A stretch of DNA of 64,000 bases. Source: Salinibaculum litoreum. GTDB lineage: Archaea > Halobacteriota > Halobacteria > Halobacteriales > Haloarculaceae. The notes below the pieces were generated by a model. The model was not told the origin of the DNA, did not search any database, and saw nothing but the letters and a program-made list of their open reading frames with translations. The DNA is taken from NCBI GenBank assembly GCA_009789175.1, contig CP046866.1:2294001-2358000 (forward strand), read 5' to 3'. A program made the position numbers and the translations under genes. Positions 51,479 to 60,032 of this stretch are shown one piece after another; positions within the stretch are counted from its first letter, which is position 1, and each line of letters opens with the position of its first letter.

Positions 51479-52576
51479 CTATCCACCTGCGAGGTACCCA
51501 GCACCGCCACCGATGGCAACGGGATACACGATGACCATCATCATGATGACCGACCCCATTGCCGGACTGGCGGATTCACCGAGATAGGTCAACGTGAACA
51601 CGTAGGAACCGAGTACGGAGAAGATACCGTACCCCAGTCCGATGGATGCACCAGCAACGGCACTGTGGAGTGAGGGCACGTCCGACTGCGTTGCTCTGTT
51701 TGCAAGCGTATAGCCAAACAGGAATAGGACCACGACAGGCAGTGCGTAAAACGTGATTTTTGGCAACGAGATCTGGCTGCCACCCAGCTGATAGATTTCC
51801 TCAAGCAGGTTTCCGGACGTTCCAGCCACCGTGCTTTCGATTGGGACAGTGTGGGCGTTGTAAAACATCCACCCGATGAAATACCAGACGCCTTCGCCGG
51901 CAGCGTCGACCAGACTTTCCGATGTCGAATTACTGACTGCAGACAAAAGCAGAATCGAGTGAATAATCAGGGAGATGATGAACGCTATTGAACCGTAGAG
52001 AATCCCGCCGACGATGGATATCTGTGAAAGGAGACCCGAGACGCTCCGGTTCTGTTCTGGCTGGGGGGGCTGCTGTTGTGGTTGGCTCTGTCCCGGCTGG
52101 TAGCCGGGCTGCTGTGATCCGACCTCGCCCGACTGATACCCCTGTTGCTGTGGCCCAGTCTGCCCTGATTGGTATCCTGTCTGCTGTGAGCCAGCCCGCC
52201 CTGATTGAGGTCCTTGCTGTGACCCGGTCTGTCCCGACTGATAGCCGGGCTGCTGTGACCCGTCCTCTCCCGACTGGTATCCTGGCTGCTGTGACCCGGT
52301 CTCATCCGACTGATACGCAGACTGCTCTGACTGGTCGTCTTGCTGCTGTGAGCCGGCCTGTCCCGACTGATATCCTGGCTGGTCTGACTGACCGTCTTGC
52401 CGCTGTGACTCGGTCTGTCCCGACCGGTGGTCTTGCTGCCGTGGCTGATTTTGCGACCTGTTATCCTGTTCAGAATCGTTGAGCGGCGTATCACAGTTGG
52501 GACAAGTTTCCGGGTTCTCGGGTAGCCTCATCCCGCACACGTCACATTCCATAGAACCGCTAAACTGCGACATCAA
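51479..52576 (-). CDS. Zinc-ribbon membrane protein with Gln/Gly/Ser tandem repeats
   Basis: The product is 365 residues. The N-terminus has a zinc ribbon (CDVCGMRL, then CPNC). Residues of about 45-178 are tandem repeats of the GYQSGQTGSQQ type, about 11 residues each and about a dozen copies. The C-terminal half has five or six membrane segments (first one ILYGSIAFIISLIIHSILLL), as in haloarchaeal DUF7978-like proteins. The repeat linker is uncharged and unlike the acidic proteome. The role may be a membrane scaffold. Met1 and Met2 are both possible starts. Confidence 0.78.
   Translation of the reverse strand: MMSQFSGSMECDVCGMRLPENPETCPNCDTPLNDSEQDNRSQNQPRQQDHRSGQTESQRQDGQSDQPGYQSGQAGSQQQDDQSEQSAYQSDETGSQQPGYQSGEDGSQQPGYQSGQTGSQQGPQSGRAGSQQTGYQSGQTGPQQQGYQSGEVGSQQPGYQPGQSQPQQQPPQPEQNRSVSGLLSQISIVGGILYGSIAFIISLIIHSILLLSAVSNSTSESLVDAAGEGVWYFIGWMFYNAHTVPIESTVAGTSGNLLEEIYQLGGSQISLPKITFYALPVVVLFLFGYTLANRATQSDVPSLHSAVAGASIGLGYGIFSVLGSYVFTLTYLGESASPAMGSVIMMMVIVYPVAIGGGAGYLAGG
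52080..52440. repeat. In-gene tandem repeats coding the Gln-rich linker
   Basis: Degenerate ~33-base units containing CTGCTGTGA and CCCGACTGATA words recur about eleven times. They encode the GYQSGQxGSQQ repeats of the zinc-ribbon membrane protein. Such arrays change copy number easily, so length variation between strains is likely. Confidence 0.72.
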
Positions 52577-52802
52577 CTTAATGACTATGTTCTATCAATA
52601 CTGTCCAGTTGTAAGAGGTATCCCAGGTCAAAGATAAGACCCTGCGTCCGGAGTGATGTTCAGAGAACACACGTGTTCGAGTGACAGCGACATAGTACCG
52701 GGCGAACCCTCTTCGCTGGCGTCGAATGCGTGTTACTACAGAGGACGAGAGGGGAGGGATATGGCAGGTTTATTGTACATACGATTACAAGTAGTCTGTA
52801 GG

Positions 52803-53438
52803 ATGGAGGCCATCCCTGACGACAAGACCGGCATAACGTCAGTGATAGGTGTCTTGCTGCTGGTGGTGACGACGGTGATCATCGGAGCGACGGTGGTGGT
52901 CTTTACACTCCAGATTGGCGAAGATGTCTCGGACCCGGGACCCAAGGCACAGATGCACATCGAGTCGAACTACTTCGGTGACGGCGTCCAGTACAACGAT
53001 TCGGTGACGATTACGCACGCAGGCGGTGACGAACTCAGCCGGGACCGTCTGGAGGTGTACATCGGCGACGACCTCGTCTACAACGAGACGGACAACAGCG
53101 AGAGCAACACCGGCAAGACTGGCAAGAAGGTCCCCGGGTTGATTCTCGAAGTCGACGACGACGATTTCAACGATTTGAACAAGCCCTGTCGATTCAAGTC
53201 CAGCGACTGCACGGATTCGGACCCGCCGGGCGACAGCGATGGTGCGGACCCGAGTGTCGTCTTCGAGTGGGAGGAAACCGTCAATGCGGGCCAGCGACTC
53301 ACGATTCAGGAGCGAAATGACCCGAAGAGGAGTTACGACGTGATGGAACCCGGCGACACCGTCAAAGTCATCTACCGCGGTGACGGGTACACGGAACTCA
53401 TCGCAAAGGAGACCGTCGCACCGGAACACGCGGACTGA
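52803..53438 (+). CDS. Type IV pilin-like protein
   Basis: The product is 211 residues from ATG 52803. After DDKTG, a prepilin-peptidase-type site leads into ITSVIGVLLLVVTTVIIGAT, the hydrophobic helix of haloarchaeal pilins (DUF1628-type N-terminus). The remainder is an acidic beta domain with sequons (NDS, NET) and two cysteines, CRFKSSDC, that could form a disulfide. It would be assembled in a surface pilus. It is alone, without pilB/pilC genes nearby. Confidence 0.85.
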   Translation: MEAIPDDKTGITSVIGVLLLVVTTVIIGATVVVFTLQIGEDVSDPGPKAQMHIESNYFGDGVQYNDSVTITHAGGDELSRDRLEVYIGDDLVYNETDNSESNTGKTGKKVPGLILEVDDDDFNDLNKPCRFKSSDCTDSDPPGDSDGADPSVVFEWEETVNAGQRLTIQERNDPKRSYDVMEPGDTVKVIYRGDGYTELIAKETVAPEHAD

Positions 53439-53798
53439 GCGACTCTGGCCGAGCGTGGCGAGAGAGAACGACATCGTCGGTCGCCAATCCCACGACGGAC
53501 AATCGACACAGCAGTGTTTGCCGCCGAGGGCGTGCGGACGGTGTAGTCTGGGGGAATTCGGGCTAGTGGACGCAGACATCAGTTCCTAGATTGGTTCAGT
53601 CACTCACCGGAGTGCTGTTGGAGAGAATCTACACACGGTTCTGTATTCGAGACTGCGGGAGTCTCCGGGCGCACTTGTAGGTTAGAATGTGAACACGAGC
53701 GTACGCTCTCGTGTTCAGATCTGGAGGGAAGAAGACAAAATAAGGCAGAGTCGGTGGACACTCGTGCTTTTATAAAGTGTGCGGTGATTCCATCGCAT
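53439..53798. other. Intergenic region with hairpin
   Basis: This 360-base stretch holds a perfect 9-bp inverted repeat, GAACACGAG at 53691-53699 and CTCGTGTTC at 53708-53716. The A+T-rich end from about 53730 leads into the low-G+C gene and contains TTTTATAAAG at 53767, a plausible TATA box. No gene is seen. Confidence 0.45.
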
Positions 53799-54299
53799 AT
53801 GGCGCTGAAATGGGAAATAATCGTCCCCACGCTTGCCACACTCTTTGCCTATCTATCTTGGAGACGTAGTGAAATGGGAACTGTTCTGAATAGAGAAGAA
53901 ATAATCCGAAATCGTCTGAAGGGTTCTGCTGGGGCCACAAATCATTACAACTACCAATTAGGGAGAGTGCAAATTTCAGAAAACAATGGTTGGCGCTATC
54001 AGATTCTCAAATATCTTCCATTGATCGGCGGTATTCGTGGTGATACTCTTGTATATCTATGGTTCTTTCCACCAGCGACCGATGAAGATTTTACCGTACC
54101 TGACAAGGGGGATATAACGGCTCATTCTGATTACCAAGATCTTCCTATTAAAAATCTGGAATGGAAGGGGAATTTGGAGAATATGGATACAGAGGGTCTA
54201 AATCTTGAAGTGTCACTGGGTACTACTGACCCTGATGTGATTCTAAATACTATCGTTAAATTATCTGGAATAATGCTACAGATTTTGTCAGAATCATAA
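53799..54299 (+). CDS. Low-G+C orphan gene, N-terminal membrane anchor
   Basis: The product is 166 residues from ATG 53799. An N-terminal hydrophobic helix (WEIIVPTLATLFAYLSW) anchors it, followed by a domain rich in Asn, Lys and Ile. The codons are strikingly A+T-rich compared with all neighbours (AAT, ATT, AAA), so it was probably acquired recently. It is followed by copy B of the 131-bp repeat and lies close to a tRNA, a typical island setting. I do not recognise it. Confidence 0.65.
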   Translation: MALKWEIIVPTLATLFAYLSWRRSEMGTVLNREEIIRNRLKGSAGATNHYNYQLGRVQISENNGWRYQILKYLPLIGGIRGDTLVYLWFFPPATDEDFTVPDKGDITAHSDYQDLPIKNLEWKGNLENMDTEGLNLEVSLGTTDPDVILNTIVKLSGIMLQILSES

Positions 54300-54348
54300 T
54301 TTTTGCGCGCCCCAAAGGGGAGTTTCGCGTCGGCAGTGCCGACACTGT

Positions 54349-54479
54349 GCTGTGTGTTTTGAGGTTGTGGCCTTAGCCACACCCCTAAGAGGGAACCAAA
54401 CCCCCCGGGTGGGGTTTGGAGACCGACGGGCGCGCATCGAGCGCGCCAGGCCAGCGCCCAGTTGGGGCTGGCCGTCGCC
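54349..54479 (-). repeat. Copy B of 131-bp dispersed structured repeat
   Basis: This copy is the inverse of 8199-8329, with equal length and few mismatches; its internal hairpins (GTGTGGC/GCCACAC arms and others) are preserved. Preservation of the stems despite scattered differences suggests structure matters. Confidence 0.8.
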
Positions 54480-54594
54480 CCGACCGTGCGGACAACCGCG
54501 GAGCGCGAGGAGGAGAGCAACGCGCTTCTGACTGTAGCAGGCTCAACCCCAACACGGAGACTAGCATCCGGCGAGCGAAGCGAGCCGGTTCCCT

Positions 54595-54700
54595 GCGAGC
54601 GCGCTACCGCACGCTCGCAGTCTTTTTCCCCAAGTTTTTGCAAGGAGTGGTCCACCGCGAGCCGACGGCTCGCGTGTGAGACCCGACGCCGCAAAAAGTG
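54595..54700. terminator. Copy B of bidirectional-terminator-like repeat
   Basis: This matches 39183-39289 in the same orientation. Plus-strand T-tracts (TCTTTTTCC, GTTTTTG) and a minus-strand T-tract (CTTTTTGC) point outward. It abuts the 3' end of tRNA-Ile by 4 bases and follows the plus-strand low-G+C gene region. Confidence 0.6.
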
Positions 54701-54704
54701 GAAG

Positions 54705-54778
54705 TGGGGCAACGCGGATTTGAACCGCGGACCTCCCGGTTATCAGCCGAGCGCTCAACCTAACTGAGCTATTGCCCC
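54705..54778 (-). tRNA. tRNA-Ile (GAT anticodon)
   Basis: The 74-nt cloverleaf on the minus strand has acceptor stem GGGGCAA/TTGCCCC, D-arm TAGCTCAGTTAGG, anticodon loop CTGATAA (GAT) and T-arm GGTTCAAATCC. No intron is present. The terminator-like repeat follows its 3' end directly. Confidence 0.94.
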
Positions 54779-54843
54779 ATCAGGCAACAGGGTGTACCCG
54801 GCATGTACTGTTAAGCGTTTCTTTTCGGTCGGACCGCCCGCCC

Positions 54844-55383
54844 CTAGTTATCCTCACTATCCACGTCGTAAGACTCCTCGTCCAGATCGTAGGCCTCACC
54901 GCCGGCACGCGGGTCAGAACCGCCGGGACCGCCGCCAGCGCCGCCTTGCATCCCGGCGCCGTCCTCGCCGGGGAAGCCGTCGATATAGACGTTCCCGGTG
55001 ATGAATCCGCGGGATTTGGCGTCCGCGTAGGGGACGACCACCCACTTCTTGACCGCGAAGCGGATGGGATACCGCGTCGGCGGCACCACGAGCAGGAAGC
55101 CGATGGCGTCGGTCAACAGGCCGGGCGTCACGAGGAAGGCACCGGCGACGAGCAGCAACGCCCCGTCGAGTAACTCGTCGGCGGGCAACTCGCCGCGTGC
55201 GGTCTTGCGTTGTATCTTCGCGAGGGTATGGCGGCCTTCCGCGCGGACCAGCAGCATGCCGATAAGCGCCGTCAGGACGACGAGCAACACGATGGCCACC
55301 CAGCTAATGAAGCGGGAGAGAACCACCAGCAGCAGCATCTCCAGCAGCGGAATGAGCAGCAAGACCCCGATGATACGGAGCAT
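54844..55383 (-). CDS. fxsA: FxsA family membrane protein
   Basis: The product is 179 residues with three membrane segments within the first ~100 residues. The RAEGRHTLAKIQ segment and the AGAFLVTPGLLTDAIGFLLV motif are the FxsA family signature. The C-terminus is Gly/Asp-rich and acidic. In Escherichia coli FxsA relieves exclusion of phage T7 by the F plasmid; the native function is unclear. Confidence 0.9.
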   Translation of the reverse strand: MLRIIGVLLLIPLLEMLLLVVLSRFISWVAIVLLVVLTALIGMLLVRAEGRHTLAKIQRKTARGELPADELLDGALLLVAGAFLVTPGLLTDAIGFLLVVPPTRYPIRFAVKKWVVVPYADAKSRGFITGNVYIDGFPGEDGAGMQGGAGGGPGGSDPRAGGEAYDLDEESYDVDSEDN

Positions 55384-55652
55384 ACCTCGGCTTCGTCGTC
55401 CTCCCCCAAACCCCTTTCGAGCGAGACTGTGTGAGGCCGATTCTGGTCTGGGGCTGTGTACAACAAGAAGGAACCCGTCTCGACGAAAGAGAGCGATGCA
55501 AGCACCGTGAGGAACGCAGCGAGATGCCCGAGTCGAGATGGCGGGGAGTTCCCGTTGGTCTCAGGTCTGACAGAGACAGCGAGAGTCGAGGGGGACACGC
55601 AGTTCCAGCGTCGATTCACACCCCTTAACCGCCCGCCCACGTAGAGAGGGAT

Positions 55653-57254
55653 ATGGACGACGCCACGAAAGTCGAATGGACCGAGTGGGGCGAGCGGGCC
55701 TTCTCGAAGGCCCAGCAGATGGGCAAGCCCATCCTGCTCTCGCTTGTCACCCAGTGGTCCGCCGACTGCCACGAGATGGACCGGGTCACCTACGGGGAGC
55801 CACGTATCGCCGCCAACGTCAACGACGGCTTCGTCCCCGTCCGGGTCGACGCCGACCGGAACCCACAGGTCCGGGAGCGCTACAACATGGGTGGGTTCCC
55901 CTCCACCGTCTTCCTGACCCCCGAGGGGAAGGTGCTGACCGGCGCGACCTTCCTCGGCCCCGACGGCTTCCGGGGCATCCTCGACTCCGTCCGGGAGACC
56001 TGGGACGGCAAAGGCGAGGACGCCGGCTCCGTGCCACGCGCACTCCGCGAGGCCCAGCCACCGGGCGGGGAGGTCACCGCCCGCATCGAAGAGCACATGG
56101 TCGAGCAGTTGCTCGCGGCCTACGACGACGAGTTCGGCGGCTGGGGCACCGACGTGAAGTTCCCGCTGCCCCGAACCATCGAGTTCGCGCTCGTCCGCGC
56201 CCGCGACCAGGCGACCCGCACGCTCGATGCGGTCCAGACCCACCTGCTCGATACCTACGATGGCGGCTTCTACCGCTTTGCGCGCAACCGGAACTGGGGG
56301 GCCGCAGTCCGGGAGAAGCTCACCGACGAGAACGCCGCGCTCGTCCGTGCCTTCGCGCACGGCTATCGGTACACGGGCGACGAGAACTACCGCGACAGCG
56401 CCGAGGCCACCGTCGAGTACCTCACGACGGAGTGCTGGACCGGCGACGCCTTCGCGGCCAGTCAGGGCGGCGACGAGGACTACTACACCCTCGAACCCGC
56501 CGACCGCGAGGACGCCGAGGCTCCGGCTATCGACGAGACGATTTTTGCCGACCACAATAGCCTCGCCATCGACGGCCTGCTTACCTTCGCGTCCTACACT
56601 GACGACGAGCAGGCCACCCGCTACGCCGAGCGCGCCCGCGAACACGTCCTCTCGGAACTCGTCGAGGATGGCCGCGTCGCCCACTACGACGGCGAAGAAG
56701 CCCCAACCGGCTTGCTGGTCGACCAGGCACGCCTGCTCGGGGCACTGAGTACGTCCTGGCAGGTCCAGGGGGAAGTCGGCCCCGCACGCGAAATCGCGGA
56801 CTGGACCATCGAGAACCTTCGCGAGGACAGCGGTGCCTTCCGTGACGGCCCCGAAAGCGAGGTCGCGCTGCTCGACCACCCGCTGTACCCGCTGGATACG
56901 ACCATCGACCTCGCGGACGCCATGCTCGACCTCGCGTTGCTGACCGGCGAGGACCGCTATCACGATATCACGGAGGATGCGGTCGCGGCCTACGGAGCGG
57001 CAGGCGAGCGAATGGGCGTCGAGGTCGCACACTTTGCCACCGTCGCCGCCCGCCTGCAGTCGCCGGAAGCCATCGAAGTCGGCGAGCCCGCCGGCAGCGA
57101 CCTCCACCGCGCAGCACTCCGGCTGGCAGACCACGAGAGCGTCGTCGTCCCCGGGGCTGACTGCGAGGGTGCTCGCCACCGCGTCGACGGCGAAGTCGTC
57201 GGGACCGCCGACACACCCGAAACCTTAGAAGAGTTGCTGACTGGCGAGCGCTGA
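55653..57254 (+). CDS. DUF255 thioredoxin-domain protein (YyaL/SPATA20 type)
   Basis: The product is 533 residues. The N-terminal thioredoxin-like domain (about 1-105) has KPILLSLVTQWSADCHEMDR, with one Cys at the place of the usual CxxC or CHWC, and GGFPSTVFLTPEGK. The rest is an alpha/alpha-toroid as in N-acylglucosamine 2-epimerase-like folds (TEWGxDVKFP, HNSLAIDGLL-type helices). Bacterial and eukaryotic members have about 680 residues, so this is a shortened archaeal version. Substrate is unknown. Confidence 0.88.
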   Translation: MDDATKVEWTEWGERAFSKAQQMGKPILLSLVTQWSADCHEMDRVTYGEPRIAANVNDGFVPVRVDADRNPQVRERYNMGGFPSTVFLTPEGKVLTGATFLGPDGFRGILDSVRETWDGKGEDAGSVPRALREAQPPGGEVTARIEEHMVEQLLAAYDDEFGGWGTDVKFPLPRTIEFALVRARDQATRTLDAVQTHLLDTYDGGFYRFARNRNWGAAVREKLTDENAALVRAFAHGYRYTGDENYRDSAEATVEYLTTECWTGDAFAASQGGDEDYYTLEPADREDAEAPAIDETIFADHNSLAIDGLLTFASYTDDEQATRYAERAREHVLSELVEDGRVAHYDGEEAPTGLLVDQARLLGALSTSWQVQGEVGPAREIADWTIENLREDSGAFRDGPESEVALLDHPLYPLDTTIDLADAMLDLALLTGEDRYHDITEDAVAAYGAAGERMGVEVAHFATVAARLQSPEAIEVGEPAGSDLHRAALRLADHESVVVPGADCEGARHRVDGEVVGTADTPETLEELLTGER

Positions 57255-57331
57255 CCAGTCGGGTCGACGGACTCCCGGACCGACGGTAAACGCCCAGAGA
57301 GTTTTTACCTCGCGGGGCCGCAGTAGTGACG

Positions 57332-58135
57332 ATGGCAAGCCTGAGGGACCTCGGCCTCTCGGAGTACGAGTCTCGCGCGTACCGGTCGCTGTTGCGAACC
57401 GGACCGACAACCGCCAAGGAGTTGTCCCGTGCGAGTGACGTGCCGATGGGTCGCATCTACGACGTGCTCAACAGTCTGGAGACGCACAACCTCGTCCGGA
57501 GTCAGACCGCCAGCCGACCGAAGAAATACGTCGCCGTCGAACCGGACACCGCACTGGAGCGGCTGCTGGCGGACAAGAAACGCGAACTCGAAGAACAGGC
57601 CGACCAGTACGAGGAGATCGTCGACGACCTCGGCGACGAACTGGAAAGTGCAGAGCCGGTCGACGAGCCGTTCTGGACCGCCGCGGTCGGCCCCGAGGAG
57701 GCTTCGGAATTGCTCGTCGAGCGCCTCACCACCGCCGACGACCGCATCGTCATGGTCGCTGGCGCACCCACCCCACAGTTCGACCTGGACGAGATGGGCG
57801 AGCAGATTATGAGCGAACTCGAATCCGCGCTGGAGCGGGGTGTCGAAGTCTCTATCTTGATGCGGCCAGCGCTGGTCGACTCCCTGCCACGCAGTGTTGG
57901 CCGTCGCTATCGGACCCATCTCCAGGAGGAGGACCATTTCTCGGTCCGCACGAGCGAGAACGTCACCGGGACCTTCGAACTCATCGACCACGTCGAGGTC
58001 TGCATCGAGGTCCCCCACCCACTCGACGCCGAGCGGACGTTCGGCGTCATCGACTTCAAGGACTCCGATTTCGCCGCGGACGTGGTCGATGAGTTCCAAC
58101 CGCGCTGGGAAGAAGCAGAACCGCTCGAACTCTGA
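57332..58135 (+). CDS. TrmB-like transcriptional regulator
   Basis: The product is 267 residues from ATG 57332 (a GTG six bases upstream is the alternative). The winged helix is LGLSEYESRAYRSLLRTGPT, then KELSRASDVPMGRIYDVLNS. A helical linker (about 85-115) leads to a PLD-like effector domain seen in TrmB proteins. It probably senses a sugar or a metabolite. Neighbouring genes give no target hint. Confidence 0.9.
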   Translation: MASLRDLGLSEYESRAYRSLLRTGPTTAKELSRASDVPMGRIYDVLNSLETHNLVRSQTASRPKKYVAVEPDTALERLLADKKRELEEQADQYEEIVDDLGDELESAEPVDEPFWTAAVGPEEASELLVERLTTADDRIVMVAGAPTPQFDLDEMGEQIMSELESALERGVEVSILMRPALVDSLPRSVGRRYRTHLQEEDHFSVRTSENVTGTFELIDHVEVCIEVPHPLDAERTFGVIDFKDSDFAADVVDEFQPRWEEAEPLEL

Positions 58136-58254
58136 CCGGCCACCCTTCCCCGGTCAGATTCGAGTCACGGCTTCCCCGTGCTGGAACCACTCCCGGCAAA
58201 AAGACGGAACGCTCACTCCGCTCGCGTGCAGGAAACCACAGCACCGCCGCCGCT

Positions 58255-59184
58255 TTAGTCGCCGTTCACTTCGCCTTCCAGTTCCGCCACCGTCGCCACC
58301 CGTTCCGCGTGGGCGTTGTGCTGGTGGATGGACTCGTCGTTTGACTGTTTCATCGTCACGACAGCGTCCTCGGGAAGGCCCGAGAACTCGTCGACGACGC
58401 CCTCGGCCATCGCGCGCACGCAGTCCTCGACGAACTTCGCGTCGGCGTGGGCCTCGAAGGTCATGTGGTCCTCGTCGGGCCGTTTGGCGAGGTTGTAGAT
58501 GCGGGCGCTCATCGAGTCCCGCGCGACGCGGATGATGTCGTTGAGGTCGACATCTGGCGAGCCCTCGCTTTCGACGGTCAGGGTGGCGTGGCCACGCTGG
58601 GAGTGGCCTGCCTGTGGCACCTCGGCGAGGAACTCGTCGATAGTCTCGTCGTCGACATCGAGGCCGCGAAGCGTCTCGCGGGCACGCGAGGCCGACATGC
58701 CCTGCGAACAGGGACAGACCGTCATGCCGGTGACGCGGGCACCGATTTCCTCGCGGGTGCCGTCTTCGGTCGCCGTTGCGGAGGCGATGATGTCCGCTGT
58801 CGACTGTGTCTGCATACCGGAGGCCGGCGTCTGCTCGCGGGTGACGTACTCCGCTTCCATCCGGACCTCCGCCTTCGTGGTGTAGTCGTGTTTCTCCAGC
58901 AGTCGTTCGGCGGCGTCACCGCAAACGTCCTCGACACGGTAGGTCGACTGGCTGACCGCCGCTTCCAGCGTCTCGTCGATGACCTCCATGTTGCGGCTCA
59001 TGTCGGCCCCCTTCCGCCAGGATGGCAGGTCGACGTACACCTCGAACTCCGCCATCAACACGATGGGGCGTTGCTCCTCGCGGTCGATTTTGACCAGTTT
59101 CTCCACGCCTGTGACGCCGACGCGGTTGAGACCCACAGCCACGTCCGGACGCGACGCCTGCACGTCCGGGAGTTGCTGACTCAT
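58255..59184 (-). CDS. mptA: GTP cyclohydrolase MptA (FolE2-type)
   Basis: The product is 309 residues from ATG 59184 ([20 protein letters not shown]). The active-site Cys is in [31 protein letters not shown] and the [15 protein letters not shown] end are FolE2/MptA signatures. It opens GTP to 7,8-dihydroneopterin cyclic phosphate, the first pterin step for folate-type cofactors in haloarchaea. The family is metal-dependent. Gene is alone. Confidence 0.94.
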   Translation of the reverse strand: MSQQLPDVQASRPDVAVGLNRVGVTGVEKLVKIDREEQRPIVLMAEFEVYVDLPSWRKGADMSRNMEVIDETLEAAVSQSTYRVEDVCGDAAERLLEKHDYTTKAEVRMEAEYVTREQTPASGMQTQSTADIIASATATEDGTREEIGARVTGMTVCPCSQGMSASRARETLRGLDVDDETIDEFLAEVPQAGHSQRGHATLTVESEGSPDVDLNDIIRVARDSMSARIYNLAKRPDEDHMTFEAHADAKFVEDCVRAMAEGVVDEFSGLPEDAVVTMKQSNDESIHQHNAHAERVATVAELEGEVNGD

Positions 59185-59276
59185 TTGCACGTATTAGGGG
59201 AGAATACCGGTTAGTGCTTTCGATAGCAAACCTCAAAAATCCGGTAATCATTGACGCCGGGAAAACCGGACCGGCG

Positions 59277-59864
59277 TTATTCTTCGACGGTGTTTACGTC
59301 CTCGCCGATATCCCGGAAGACGGCGACGAAGTCCTCGTCGTCGAATCCGGCGACAGTCTCATCGAGAGCGTCACGCAGGTCGGACATCTGGTCTTCGAGC
59401 CCGGAAAACTCCTCGCTCTCGGCGAGTTCGGACTCGGGTTTGTTGGCCATCAGGGTCGCGTGTTTCGCCGTCAGCGAGTAGTACTTGCGGAGCTTCGACT
59501 CGTACTCGGAGGTCGTGAGCAGCCGCTCGATTGTCTGGAAGAGGTCGTCCCGGGAGACGGGCTTGATGACGTAGTCATCGAAGGGCATGTCGATGATGTC
59601 GAAGTCGGGGTCGACGGCCGTCACCATCGCGACCCGACAGTCCAGCCCGCGGTCACGGATGTGTTCGAGCACCTCGTCGCCCGAGATACCGGGCATCCGC
59701 CGGTCTAACAGAACCACCTCGACTGAGTCATCAAGCTGGTCGAGGGCCTCCTGGCCGCTGTAGGCAGTCGAGACGCTGTACTCGTCCTCGAGCTGAGCCG
59801 CATATGCGTCGGCGACATCCGGCTCGTCGTCGACAACGAGTACGTTCGCTGGCTCGCTACTCAT
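59277..59864 (-). CDS. HalX-type response regulator (copy 3)
   Basis: The product is 195 residues. The receiver has VVDDEPDVADAY, phospho-Asp in VVLLDRRMPGISGDE and the Lys of VIKPVSRD. The C-terminal HalX domain spans about 130-190. It is more distant from the two tandem copies at 42-44 kb than those are from each other. No kinase is adjacent. Confidence 0.92.
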   Translation of the reverse strand: MSSEPANVLVVDDEPDVADAYAAQLEDEYSVSTAYSGQEALDQLDDSVEVVLLDRRMPGISGDEVLEHIRDRGLDCRVAMVTAVDPDFDIIDMPFDDYVIKPVSRDDLFQTIERLLTTSEYESKLRKYYSLTAKHATLMANKPESELAESEEFSGLEDQMSDLRDALDETVAGFDDEDFVAVFRDIGEDVNTVEE

Positions 59865-60032
59865 TCTCTAGCACCTAATTGCAAGCGGGAGCAAAAGGTT
59901 TCCGGGTCACCCAGCGGTCCAAAGTCTCGACCGAGGGAAACTGTCCACATACTTTCTCATTAGTACTACCCCCACATATGTGTGCGGGTCGACACCGCGA
60001 GCCTTTTGCAGTGAGTGGCCCTACCGGGGAGT

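Larger units (their letters stand above)
54300..54704. other. Convergent intergenic region with two repeat families
   Basis: Between the low-G+C gene and tRNA-Ile (minus strand) lie copy B of the 131-bp repeat (54349-54479, inverted) and copy B of the terminator-like repeat (54595-54700). No gene is credible in it, although frames through the repeats are open. Confidence 0.6.

Noticed and set aside
51209-51673. Long plus-strand frames upstream of the squalene-synthase-like gene
   Set aside because: They run antisense into the zinc-ribbon gene and have a Gly/Arg/Pro-rich composition typical of shadow frames in G+C-rich DNA.
52080-52440. Possible CRISPR array from regularly spaced repeats
   Set aside because: The units are degenerate, contiguous and in frame with the Gln-rich linker, with no spacers and no cas genes nearby.
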